In this document: positions 17,970 to 26,490 of the stretch, piece after piece
How the letters are laid out: the number at the start of each line of letters is the position of its first letter
Numbering within the stretch: the first letter of the stretch is position 1
Source of the DNA: an uncultured Clostridia bacterium
GTDB taxonomy: Bacteria > Bacillota > Clostridia > TANB77 > CAG-508
Assembly: GCA_944390405.1 (NCBI GenBank)
Contig: CALXPS010000008.1
Coordinates: 1 to 50,244, forward strand
Direction: 5' to 3'
DNA length: 50,244 nucleotides
Notes under the pieces: generated by a model
The model's database searches: none
What the model saw: only the letters and a program-made list of their open reading frames with translations
Told to the model about the DNA's origin: nothing
Position numbers and translations under genes: made by a program

Positions 17970-19169
17970 ATGAAAAAAAATATTTTAATAATTATATTTC
18001 TAATTCTATTATTAATTGCTTGTATATGCTATGTTTATGGGAATATTAAATTGAATACTTCCGAAAAATTCAATTTTCAAGTTATTGAACAAACAAAAAA
18101 TTATAAAATTATTGTTTCTAAAGATGGAGAGATTAGAAAATATTATTATTGGATTTTTGACAATGAGAATAATACAATTTATAAAAATTCTTCTTATAAA
18201 ATGCCTAACTTATCCTATTTCAGTAATAATATAATACAAATTCATCTAGGCAGTGGAAATGTTAGCCAATATCAATTTTTTGATACAGAAAATGGTATGA
18301 CATCACCCATATATGAAAATCCAACGTTAGTTGATAATGAGAAAATTGTATATATGTCATTTGAAGATGATAAAATAAAATTAATAGTTAGAAATTTATT
18401 TGATAAGTCAAAACTGTATAGAAAATATGAACGTGACTTTTCTCCTGTTGCAGTAGCTTATAATGATTTAGTCAATGCAGAATTTATTGATGCAAATAAA
18501 TTACAAGTAACATATTTGTCTGGCAAAGATTTTATAGAAGTTACAGAAATTCTTGATTTAGATATAGAAGATAATATTTACAAAATTGACAGCGAAACAT
18601 ATACATATACATTAAATGGAAACAATGTTTTAATTAAATATCCAGTATTAAATTCTAATGAAATGAATTTATCATCAGTAAATGAATTAATAAGGCAAAC
18701 AGCTCTAAGTGGATTCAATGAAGATGAAGAGGCTGAACAACAGATAGATATAGATTATAAAATTGTTTTTTATAATAATGAATTTATTAGTATTGCTTTT
18801 ACAGGACTAGCTAACACTATTACAGCAGCTCATCCCAATAATATATTCTATACATTAAATATAGACATAAAAGAAGGTACTAAAATAAAATTAACAGATA
18901 TATATAACATAAATGATAATTTTATAGATACATATAAAAGCGAATTCAAAAGACAAATTAATCCAGAAATAGCTATATATTTAGAAAACTATACAGACGA
19001 AGAATTGAAAGAAATGTTTAACAATGCTGATAAAGCAAATGACGGCATATTTAGTTATTATACAGATACTACGATAGGTATTAGTTTACCAACGATATTT
19101 GCTATAGGTAATTACTCAAAAATAGAGATTAATAGAGAGCTACTCAAAAATAATCTAAAGCAACAATAA
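17970..19169 (+). CDS. Membrane-anchored protein with RsiV/PdaC-like C-terminal domain
   Basis: This 399-residue protein has an N-terminal TM helix (residues 5-26) and an extracellular region. The middle part is paralogous to the MITE-disrupted gene upstream. The C-terminal half, from about residue 215 (YPVLNSNEMNLSSVNELIRQ, YKIVFYNNEFISIAFTG, TLNIDIKEGTKIKLTDI, ISLPTIFAIGNYSKIEI), resembles the DUF4163/DUF3298 arrangement of RsiV and PdaC. Those families bind or modify cell-wall components. A role in wall sensing or as a surface immunity factor is inference. Confidence 0.7.
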   Translation: MKKNILIIIFLILLLIACICYVYGNIKLNTSEKFNFQVIEQTKNYKIIVSKDGEIRKYYYWIFDNENNTIYKNSSYKMPNLSYFSNNIIQIHLGSGNVSQYQFFDTENGMTSPIYENPTLVDNEKIVYMSFEDDKIKLIVRNLFDKSKLYRKYERDFSPVAVAYNDLVNAEFIDANKLQVTYLSGKDFIEVTEILDLDIEDNIYKIDSETYTYTLNGNNVLIKYPVLNSNEMNLSSVNELIRQTALSGFNEDEEAEQQIDIDYKIVFYNNEFISIAFTGLANTITAAHPNNIFYTLNIDIKEGTKIKLTDIYNINDNFIDTYKSEFKRQINPEIAIYLENYTDEELKEMFNNADKANDGIFSYYTDTTIGISLPTIFAIGNYSKIEINRELLKNNLKQQ

Positions 19170-19224
19170 ATATTGTTTTCTCTACAGACAAATTTGATAA
19201 GAAATAAAAAAAGGAAGGTATAAA

Positions 19225-20094
19225 ATGAAATATTTTGTAAATAATTGGATTGATGATGCTGAAAATGTAATAAAAAAATATGAAGAGCATTATAAATCAA
19301 TAGAAAATCAATTAACTAATAATGTAAAAAAAGTATTAAAGAACAGACATGATGCACATATTGTTAAAGCATACTTTAAAGATAAAAATTATATGATAGA
19401 ATTAGATGAAGAAGTATGGGGAAAAGCAACTTTAGTATTTGTTAATGCCACAATAAGGCACAATAGTAATATTCAAGATACGTATTGGTTATACGAAGAA
19501 ATTTATAAGGTAGAAGATAAAAATGAAATACATATTTCATTTTATAAATCAGATATTATCATATTGTGTGATGATGCCTTTGTAGACTTAAAAGAAAAAG
19601 ATTATTTTAAAAAATTATATCAAATAAAAGATTTTAAAATTGATATGCATAATCCAATTATAGAAGCAGTTTCTCACAAAGAATATGTTTGTGGAAAAGA
19701 CATGTTGGAAAATTGGGAACTATTATTACTAAGTTATTATCAAATTTATGCTCATATTAATTACTATAAGAATAGAAACATTGAAGATTTAATGGAAAAT
19801 CATTATTATACTTATTCAGAAGAAGAAAAAAAAGAAATATATGTACAACTTTTTACAAACCTTGAGAAGAACATAATAAATAGCATAGAAATATTAAGAA
19901 GATATCAAGATATAATCAAAGATGAAAATCTAAATTATATTATTCGTAGATTACTAGGAATTTACAATAAGAAGAATATACCTATAAAAGAAAAAAATCA
20001 GCAATATCTTCAATTAAATGAAGAACTACACTTTGATTTTAACAAAATATATAAAAGAATTTTGACATGTATTGACGAAGGGTTAATTAAATAA
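19225..20094 (+). CDS. Hypothetical protein, immunity-like, 289 aa
   Basis: This soluble, Lys/Glu/Tyr-rich protein begins MKYFVNNWIDDAENVIKKYEEHY, somewhat like DUF4085 proteins (uncertain). It has no signal peptide, and the last third is helical. A decayed paralogue of its C-terminus lies at 15522-15602, showing that genes of this kind were duplicated and lost within the island. Ribosome site AAGGAAGG is appropriate. Confidence 0.65.
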   Translation: MKYFVNNWIDDAENVIKKYEEHYKSIENQLTNNVKKVLKNRHDAHIVKAYFKDKNYMIELDEEVWGKATLVFVNATIRHNSNIQDTYWLYEEIYKVEDKNEIHISFYKSDIIILCDDAFVDLKEKDYFKKLYQIKDFKIDMHNPIIEAVSHKEYVCGKDMLENWELLLLSYYQIYAHINYYKNRNIEDLMENHYYTYSEEEKKEIYVQLFTNLEKNIINSIEILRRYQDIIKDENLNYIIRRLLGIYNKKNIPIKEKNQQYLQLNEELHFDFNKIYKRILTCIDEGLIK

Positions 20095-20138
20095 TATGGG
20101 AACTGGGCTTTGCCATATTTTTATAGAAAGGAAATTTT

Positions 20139-20519
20139 ATGGATACAAAAATTACTTATATTGATTATGATAATAAAAATAAAATAAATGACTTATATCT
20201 ACATGACTTTAATATAAAAGAATTTATCTATAACGATTTAGATAAATATATTATTATGAAAACTGTAAGCGAATATTTAAAAAAAGAGATTAACTTTAAA
20301 TTTATAAATGTTTCACTTTGCGAAATAAATGGGATGGAAAGGTTGCATGATGAGAGTGGAGACATTATAGATTGGTATGAGTTATCAGATGAACCACAAT
20401 TATTTGATTATTATAAAGATATAAGACCTGTTGGAATTATGATTGTAAAATCATCAATAACAACAATAAAAATATATTGTGAAAAAATAGAAGTTGAAGA
20501 AAAGGAGTTAGTAAAATAA
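20139..20519 (+). CDS. Hypothetical small protein, immunity-like, 126 aa
   Basis: The sequence MDTKITYIDYDNKNKINDLYL... is acidic and soluble with no recognised motif. It lies 44 nt after the previous gene and has an AAAGGAA ribosome site. It is the last gene of the toxin-island array. Confidence 0.55.
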   Translation: MDTKITYIDYDNKNKINDLYLHDFNIKEFIYNDLDKYIIMKTVSEYLKKEINFKFINVSLCEINGMERLHDESGDIIDWYELSDEPQLFDYYKDIRPVGIMIVKSSITTIKIYCEKIEVEEKELVK

Positions 20520-20642
20520 GGAGAACAATAAATGTTAGTGTAAAAAGTTTTAAAAGATTCAACACTAGGATATTTTACAATAATGGCGCGAGATATTATA
20601 ATAGACTAATAACTATGGGAATTCTAAAGTTTCTAAAAAATA

Positions 20643-20671
20643 TTGCTAACAAAAAGAACATATGTTATACT
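20643..20671 (+). promoter_or_regulatory. Promoter of the MNT/HEPN operon
   Basis: TTGCTA, 17 nt, TATACT, followed by a leader of about 26 nt and AGGAGG before the first gene. The preceding 120 nt hold an open stretch without a usable start codon, probably gene debris. Confidence 0.8.
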
Positions 20672-20704
20672 AATTATAGATTGTAAAAACAAGGAGGACA
20701 TAAT

Positions 20705-21058
20705 ATGTCAAATATACCTATAAATATTAGTAACATCATAGATAAATTTGTACAGGGCGTAAATGAAATATTAGGAGAGAGGGTTAAGAAGATAATATTA
20801 TATGGCTCTTATGCTAGAGGAGATTATAATGAGAGTTCAGATATAGATATTATGATTCTAACAGATTTAATGGAAGAGGAAATGTATGAATATTTTATTA
20901 AAATTTCAGACATGGCTTATGATATTGAGTGGGAAAATAATTTTGACATAACATTATCCCCTTTAATAAAGAATATAGATAAATTTAATTATTGGTTAGA
21001 AGCCTTACCATTTTATATGAATGTTCAAAAAGAAGGGGTGGTTTTAAGTGAGTCCTAA
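20705..21058 (+). CDS. MNT-type nucleotidyltransferase (MntA-like antitoxin)
   Basis: This 117-residue minimal nucleotidyltransferase shows the Pol-beta fold signature GSYARGDYNESSDIDIMI (about residues 37-54) with the two metal-binding Asp residues. Its gene overlaps the HEPN gene by 11 nt. In characterised MntA/HepT pairs the MNT protein AMPylates and silences the HEPN RNase. That role is inferred here from family and gene order. Confidence 0.88.
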   Translation: MSNIPINISNIIDKFVQGVNEILGERVKKIILYGSYARGDYNESSDIDIMILTDLMEEEMYEYFIKISDMAYDIEWENNFDITLSPLIKNIDKFNYWLEALPFYMNVQKEGVVLSES

Positions 21059-21449
21059 AATTTCAAGAGACTTATCAAATCATAGATTAATACAAGCAAA
21101 AAACGAATTAGAAGATGCTAAATTATTATATAACAATAACCGATTTTTGTCAGCTAATAATAGAGCATATTATTCAATATTTCATGCTATTAGAGCTATC
21201 TTAGCATTAGAACCAATAGACTTTAAAAGACATAAAGATGTTTTAGCTTATTTTAATAAGAACTATATTAATTTAGAAATATTTCCGAGGACACTAGGAA
21301 AAAGAATAATACAAGCAAGTAGAATAAGAGAAGACAGCGATTATGATGATGAATATGTGGCGGATCCTATAGCAACAGAAGATCAAATAAAAACAGCAGA
21401 GGAACTTATAGAATTAGTAGAAAAATATATAAAAAGCAAAGAAATATAA
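21048..21449 (+). CDS. HEPN-domain protein (HepT-like RNase toxin)
   Basis: This 133-residue helical HEPN protein carries the catalytic R-X6-H motif in NNRAYYSIFHAIRAILA, preceded by AKNELEDAKLLYNNNRF. It starts at GTG inside the end of the MNT gene, with GGGGTGG upstream. With its partner it forms a type VII or MNT/HEPN toxin-antitoxin unit. Confidence 0.87.
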   Translation: MSPKISRDLSNHRLIQAKNELEDAKLLYNNNRFLSANNRAYYSIFHAIRAILALEPIDFKRHKDVLAYFNKNYINLEIFPRTLGKRIIQASRIREDSDYDDEYVADPIATEDQIKTAEELIELVEKYIKSKEI

Positions 21450-21490
21450 TTACAAAAAATTTTAATGATGTGAAGAATAAAAGAGTAGTA

Positions 21491-21529
21491 AACAAATCTG
21501 GTACCTTATTTTAGGGTACCAGATTTGTT
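21491..21529 (+). terminator. Terminator of the MNT/HEPN operon
   Basis: AACAAATCTGGTACC pairs with GGTACCAGATTTGTT, a perfect 15-bp stem with a 9-nt loop, followed by a modest T-rich tail. Confidence 0.85.
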
Positions 21530-21592
21530 ATTTACGGATATAGATAAACTTTGCTATTATTATGTCATATTGCAAAAATTATTACTTTTTTA

Positions 21593-21621
21593 TTGAACTA
21601 ATCATAAAAATAGTATATAAT
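21593..21621 (+). promoter_or_regulatory. Promoter of ychF
   Basis: TTGAAC, 17 nt, TATAAT, about 37 nt before the start codon. Confidence 0.8.
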
Positions 21622-21657
21622 ATTTGTCAGAAAATAGAAGAAGAGGAGACTTTAGTT

Positions 21658-22749
21658 ATGAAGATAGGAATAGTAGGTTTACCAAATGTAGGTAAAAGCA
21701 CAATGTTTAATAGTATTACAAAAGCAGGAGCGGAATGTGCAAACTATCCGTTTTGCACAATAGAGCCAAATGTTGGAATAGTAGCTGTTCCAGATGAAAG
21801 ATTAGATAAATTATCAGAAATGTATAATCCTAAAAAAACAACTCATGCTGTTATAGAATTTGTGGATATTGCAGGATTAGTAAAAGGAGCAAGTAAAGGA
21901 GAAGGACTTGGTAACAAATTCTTATCTCACATAAGAGAAGTAGATGCAATCGCAGAAGTTGTAAGGTGTTTTGAAAATAGTAATATAGTTCATGTTGATG
22001 GCAATATTAATCCTCAAAGAGACATTGAAACAATAAATTTAGAATTAATATTTGCAGATATTGAAACAGTAGATAAAAGATTACAAAAAGCAGAGAAAAT
22101 GTTAAAAGCAGATAAAAAGTATAAAATAGAAATAGATGCATTAAACAAAATAAAAGCTTTATTAGAAGATGGCAAACCAGCAAGAAATGTAGAGCTTACA
22201 GATGAAGAAAAAGAAACTGTAAAAGACTTATTCCTTTTAACATCAAAACCAATTATATATATAGCAAATGTAGAAGAAGAACAGTTGCCAAACATAGAAA
22301 ATGATGAAAATGTTAAAAAAGTGAAAGAAATAGCAAAACAAGAAAATACAAAATGCATACCATTATGTGCAAAAATAGAGGAAGAATTATCAGGATTAGA
22401 CGATAGTGACAAAAAAGAAATGCTAGAAGCACTTGGACTTAAAGAATCTGGCTTAGATACAGTAATTAGAGAAAGTTATGATTTATTAGGGCTAATGTCA
22501 TTTTTAACAGCAGGAGAGCCAGAGGTAAGAGCTTGGACAATAAAAAAAGGAACAAAAGCTCCAGAAGCAGCTGGAAAAATCCATTCAGATATACAAAGAG
22601 GATTTATTAAAGCAGAAATAGTATCATATGATGACCTAATAAGAGAAGGTGGAATGGTAGCAGCAAAAGAAAAAGGATTAGTACGTTCAGAAGGAAAAGA
22701 TTATATAATGCAAGATGGAGACATAGTATTATTTAAATTTAATGTATAG
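21658..22749 (+). CDS. ychF: Redox-regulated ATPase/GTPase YchF (Obg family)
   Basis: This 363-residue ribosome-associated P-loop NTPase has G1 GLPNVGKST, G3 DIAGLVKGASKGEGLG, the Obg-type helical insert, and a C-terminal TGS region (AWTIKKGTKAPEAAGKIHSDIQRGFIKAE). The start is the ATG before KIGIVGLPNVGK, with a GAGGAG site. A longer frame reaching upstream is spurious because it crosses the promoter. Confidence 0.95.
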   Translation: MKIGIVGLPNVGKSTMFNSITKAGAECANYPFCTIEPNVGIVAVPDERLDKLSEMYNPKKTTHAVIEFVDIAGLVKGASKGEGLGNKFLSHIREVDAIAEVVRCFENSNIVHVDGNINPQRDIETINLELIFADIETVDKRLQKAEKMLKADKKYKIEIDALNKIKALLEDGKPARNVELTDEEKETVKDLFLLTSKPIIYIANVEEEQLPNIENDENVKKVKEIAKQENTKCIPLCAKIEEELSGLDDSDKKEMLEALGLKESGLDTVIRESYDLLGLMSFLTAGEPEVRAWTIKKGTKAPEAAGKIHSDIQRGFIKAEIVSYDDLIREGGMVAAKEKGLVRSEGKDYIMQDGDIVLFKFNV

Positions 22750-22792
22750 GAAACTTAAATCTTGCTAAATTGCAAGTAATGAAAGGAAAAAC

Positions 22793-24148
22793 ATGGGGAA
22801 ACTAAGATTTTATATAGCATTTTATACAGCTAAAATTGCAATAATTGCACTAAGAATATTAAGAAGAAATGCAACATATATGCCAGGGAAAATAGCAATA
22901 AAAATATGCCCAGAATTTTTAAAATATATAGATAAACCACAAAAAATAATAGCTGTTACAGGAACAAATGGAAAAACAACGGTATGTAACATAATAAATG
23001 ATATACTAATTGATAGTGGTTATAATATTTTAAATAATAGATTAGGCTCAAATCTTAATTCTGGATTGGCAACAGCGTTACTTAGTAAAGCAAAACTTAA
23101 TAATAAAATAAAACAAGATATTGCAGTATTTGAAGTAGATGAAAGAAGCTCTAAATTAATATATAAATATATAGAACCAAACTACCTTGTATGTACAAAT
23201 CTATTTAGAGATTCTATAAAAAGAAATGCACATACAGATTATATAGTTAATATTATAAATAGCAGTTTACCAAAAAATACAACATTAATACTAAATGCAG
23301 ATGATTTAATATCTTGTAGTCTTGGCAAAGAAAATCCTAAAGTTTATTTTGGAATAGATAAATTAGATACAGATGTAGAGGAAACAAGCAATATAATAAA
23401 AGATATAAAAACATGCCCTATATGTGATACTAAACTAAAATATAAATATGCAAGATATCATCATATAGGAAAAGCATATTGCCCAAATTGTGATTTTGCA
23501 TCACCAGAAAGTGATTATCTAGTAACAAAAATAGATAAAGAAAATAAAGAAATAACAATAAAACACAAAGAAATGGAACATAAATACCCAATGATAGCAG
23601 ATAGTATATTTAATATATATAATACACTAGCAGCTATCGCAGTTTTAAGAGAAATTGGAGTACCAGAAGAAAAAATACAAGCATCACTTGGCACAATTAA
23701 AATAGTAGAAACAAGAATGAGTGAAGAAATAATAAATAATAAAAAAGTAATAACACATTTAACAAAAGGTCAAAATCCAGTTGCCGCATCAAGAGTATTT
23801 GATTATGTACAAAGTGAGCCAGGAAATAAAGCAATAATACTTATAATAGACGACTGTGATGATGCAAAAAATTCATCTGAAAATTTAACATGGCTATATG
23901 ATGCAGATTTTGAATTATTAAATAAAGATGGTATAAAACAAATAATAATTGGGGGAGTAAGAGCAAATGACTATTATTTAAGATTATTATTTGCAGGAGT
24001 ACCAGAAGAAAAATTAATAAAAGTAGAAAACGAACTAGAAACAACAAAATTTATAGATAAAGAAAATGTAGATACAATATTTATTCTTCATGATATATAT
24101 AAATATGATGTGGCATTAAAATTAAAGGACAATTTAAGAGAGGAGTAA
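22793..24148 (+). CDS. murT: Lipid II isoglutaminyl synthase, MurT subunit
   Basis: This 451-residue Mur-ligase-like enzyme has the ATP site VTGTNGKTT (about residues 56-64), an inserted zinc ribbon CPIC...CPNC (about 205-232) typical of MurT, and the C-terminal ligase domain (NPVAASRVFDYV, DDCDDAKNSSENLTWLYDADFE). MurT with GatD amidates the D-Glu of the peptidoglycan stem. The gatD-like gene follows after 14 nt. Confidence 0.92.
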   Translation: MGKLRFYIAFYTAKIAIIALRILRRNATYMPGKIAIKICPEFLKYIDKPQKIIAVTGTNGKTTVCNIINDILIDSGYNILNNRLGSNLNSGLATALLSKAKLNNKIKQDIAVFEVDERSSKLIYKYIEPNYLVCTNLFRDSIKRNAHTDYIVNIINSSLPKNTTLILNADDLISCSLGKENPKVYFGIDKLDTDVEETSNIIKDIKTCPICDTKLKYKYARYHHIGKAYCPNCDFASPESDYLVTKIDKENKEITIKHKEMEHKYPMIADSIFNIYNTLAAIAVLREIGVPEEKIQASLGTIKIVETRMSEEIINNKKVITHLTKGQNPVAASRVFDYVQSEPGNKAIILIIDDCDDAKNSSENLTWLYDADFELLNKDGIKQIIIGGVRANDYYLRLLFAGVPEEKLIKVENELETTKFIDKENVDTIFILHDIYKYDVALKLKDNLREE

Positions 24149-24162
24149 GGTTGAAAATATAA

Positions 24163-24874
24163 ATGAAAATAGAAATATTATTTCCAGAAATAAGCAATAT
24201 ATATGGAGATTTTGGCAATATCATATACCTAAAAAAATGCTTACCAGAAGCGGAATTCATAGAAACGGCATTAAATTTAAAGCCAGCTTTTCTAAACGAA
24301 AATATAGATTTAGTATATATGGGTTCAATGACTGAAAAAGCACAAGAAAAAATCATAAAACAACTAGCTCCATATAAAGAAAAAATAAAAGAAAAAATTG
24401 ATGTAGGAACAGTAATGTTATTTACTGGTAATAGTTTTGAAATATTTGGGCAATATATAGAAAATGATGACGGAAGCAAAATTGAAGCTCTTCGGAATAC
24501 TTGACATATATTCAAAAAGAGAAATGATGAACAGATACAATTCATTATTTCTAGGAGAGTTTGAAGGAATAAAAATAGTAGGATTTAAAGATCAATTTTC
24601 ACACGAATATGGAAATAATGAAAACAACTATTTTGCTAAAGTAATTCGTGGGACAGGCTTAAATAGAGAGAGTAAATTAGAAGGAATAAAAATAAACAAC
24701 TTTATAGGAACAACAATATTAGGACCACTTCTTGTATTAAATCCAATCTTTACAAAATATTTTATACATAATATATTAAATCAACCTGATGTAGAAATAC
24801 CATTTGAAAAAGCAGCAATAGAGGCTTATGAAGCCAGATTAAAAGAATATGAAGATATGAGAAGAACATTATAA
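24163..24874 (+). CDS. gatD: GatD-like glutamine amidotransferase subunit, +1 shift at CGG, catalytic residues absent
   Basis: Two frames join into about 236 residues across CGG 24493. Skipping C gives DGSKIEALGILDIYSKREMM, the typical link before the conserved RYNSLFLGEFE. Class I amidotransferases of the CobB/GatD type have a nucleophile Cys (CGGYQ) and a His (GTYLHGPLL). Here the corresponding segments read LFTGNSFEIFG and GTTILGPLL, so both residues are missing. The subunit may be structural, may use another nitrogen source, or may belong to a divergent subclass. Gene order after murT supports the assignment. Confidence 0.82.
24493..24496 (+). other. Putative +1 recoding site 5 (CTT CGG A) in gatD
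   Basis: Conventional reading ends at TGA two codons after CGG. Skipping C gives GGA and continues the conserved GatD sequence. Confidence 0.75.
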
Positions 24875-24898
24875 TTCTTAAAAAAAGAGGAGATAAAA

Positions 24899-25897
24899 AT
24901 GGGAAATATAAAATATATATTAAGCAGATTATCTAAAATGGACTACAAAGCTATGCTAAATAAAATAAATGAAGTGCATAAAAAAACAAGAAAATCTAGA
25001 ATATCAATATTTTTAGATATGGAAGAGTGTGCTAGAAAATATGGAGCAGGATACATGGATTATGACTTGTTCGAAATGTACAACCTTACAGATGAGCAAA
25101 GAGATACTTATATAACAAGAGGTAGAAATAATAATCTAATATCTAAATATAATGATAAAGCATATTTTCATATTTTCGAAAACAAAGATGAATTTAATAA
25201 GATGTTTAATGAATATTTAAAAAGAGATTGGCTAAAAATAGCAGATTCTAGCAAAGAACAAATATTGGAATTTATAAGCAAGCATAACACATTTATGGCA
25301 AAACCGATAGATGGAGGTTGTGGAAAAGGAATAGAAAAAATAAATTCAAAAAACTACAATTCATCAGATGAATTGTATGATTATTTAAAAAATAATCATA
25401 CAAATAGTATATTAGAAGAAGTAATACAACAAAATGAAAAAGTAAGTTCAATATATCCAGATGCCATAAATACAGCTAGAGTAGTTACAATATTAAAAGA
25501 CAATAAAACAAATGTAATATGTGCATATTTTAGAATTGGAAATGGTTCATTTGTGGACAACTTTAATAGTGGTGGAATGGTAGCACCAATAGATGTAAAA
25601 ACAGGAATAGTTTCAGATAAAGCAATAGACAAAAATAAAAATCTATATGAAGTACATCCTGCAACAGGAAATGCCATTAAAGGTTTTCAATTTCCAGATT
25701 GGGACAAAGCAATAAAGATGTGCAAAGAAGCGGCAAAAGTAGTTCCACAAATGGCATATATAGGATGGGATGTAGGTTTTTCTAAAAAAGGACCAGTTTT
25801 TGTTGAAGCAAATGAATTTCCAGGACACGATATATATCAACTACCAGAACATACACCAAATAAAATAGGTATGATGTCTAAATTTATAAATATATAA
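24899..25897 (+). CDS. ATP-grasp enzyme, sugar-transfer-associated type
   Basis: This 332-residue protein resembles the ATP-grasp family often found with capsule and cell-envelope genes. Visible features are KPIDGGCGKGIEKI (glycine-rich ATP loop), the NTARVVTIL strand, FRIGNGSFVDNFNSGGMVAPID, and the metal-binding end FVEANEFPGHDIYQL. It follows gatD after 24 nt and may share its transcript. The substrate is unknown; envelope glycan or peptide modification is an inference. Confidence 0.8.
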   Translation: MGNIKYILSRLSKMDYKAMLNKINEVHKKTRKSRISIFLDMEECARKYGAGYMDYDLFEMYNLTDEQRDTYITRGRNNNLISKYNDKAYFHIFENKDEFNKMFNEYLKRDWLKIADSSKEQILEFISKHNTFMAKPIDGGCGKGIEKINSKNYNSSDELYDYLKNNHTNSILEEVIQQNEKVSSIYPDAINTARVVTILKDNKTNVICAYFRIGNGSFVDNFNSGGMVAPIDVKTGIVSDKAIDKNKNLYEVHPATGNAIKGFQFPDWDKAIKMCKEAAKVVPQMAYIGWDVGFSKKGPVFVEANEFPGHDIYQLPEHTPNKIGMMSKFINI

Positions 25898-25956
25898 AAT
25901 TTAAGTTTAATTTAATTAAAACTGATATATAATAATATTATTATATGGAGGTTTTG

Positions 25957-26448
25957 ATGGAGTTTAAAGCCAATGAAGGCAAAAACATAGAGATTTTAGT
26001 AGATGATACAACTTATCTAAGGCACGCAATAAAAATGCAATATGCAATAGATGTAGTAGGCTTAAGAAAAGTACTATATGCAAGTGTTGCAAGTGCAGTA
26101 ACAAAACTATTGGGAAAAAAAGGAAAATTCTATGAAATTGTAGGACAAGAAGTAAGTGGACTAGATGGATTTTATGGAAAAGTATGGAAAGAATATGAAG
26201 ATATTGGTATAAAAATACCAGAAAATCCCAATGAAGTATGCAATGAAATTAAAAATTCATTAGGAATAACTTGTATGATAGTGGATGCAAATGATTTAGG
26301 GCAAGAAATTCTAGGAGTGTCAGATGACTTAACAGGTCAAGAAAATGAATTAAAACAAATGATAAAAGATAATCCGGCAGGGCAAAATAGAGAATGTACC
26401 CCATTAATATTGATAAGAAAAGCGGAAAATCCAAATCAGCAAAGCTAA
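25957..26448 (+). CDS. CofE-like (F420-0:gamma-glutamyl ligase-type) protein
   Basis: This 163-residue protein has the C-terminal CofE-like signatures CMIVDANDLGQEILGVS and KDNPAGQNRECTPLILIRKA. Full CofE proteins are longer, about 240 residues, so this is a short version. The start ATG with GGAGG 5 nt upstream is preferred to an upstream ATG. Firmicutes usually lack F420, so a different gamma-glutamylation role near murT/gatD is possible. Confidence 0.6.
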   Translation: MEFKANEGKNIEILVDDTTYLRHAIKMQYAIDVVGLRKVLYASVASAVTKLLGKKGKFYEIVGQEVSGLDGFYGKVWKEYEDIGIKIPENPNEVCNEIKNSLGITCMIVDANDLGQEILGVSDDLTGQENELKQMIKDNPAGQNRECTPLILIRKAENPNQQS

Positions 26449-26461
26449 CGGAGTTTTTAAA

Positions 26462-26488
26462 AATGTACCTAAAACAATTAGGTACATT
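26462..26488. terminator. Bidirectional terminator
   Basis: AATGTACCTAA pairs with TTAGGTACATT between two convergent genes, with A/T-rich flanks on both sides. Confidence 0.85.
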
Positions 26489-26490
26489 AT

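Noticed and set aside
20520-20690. Open stretch of about 50 codons between 20530 and 20685
   Set aside because: It begins only with ATA, has no ribosome site and no recognisable family. Probably gene debris.
2183-24496. Pure sequencing error as full explanation of the five CGG breaks
   Set aside because: Not excluded, but random indels would not all insert C before a Gly codon in frame 0, nor leave intact genes free of in-frame CGG. Kept as the main alternative inside the finding.
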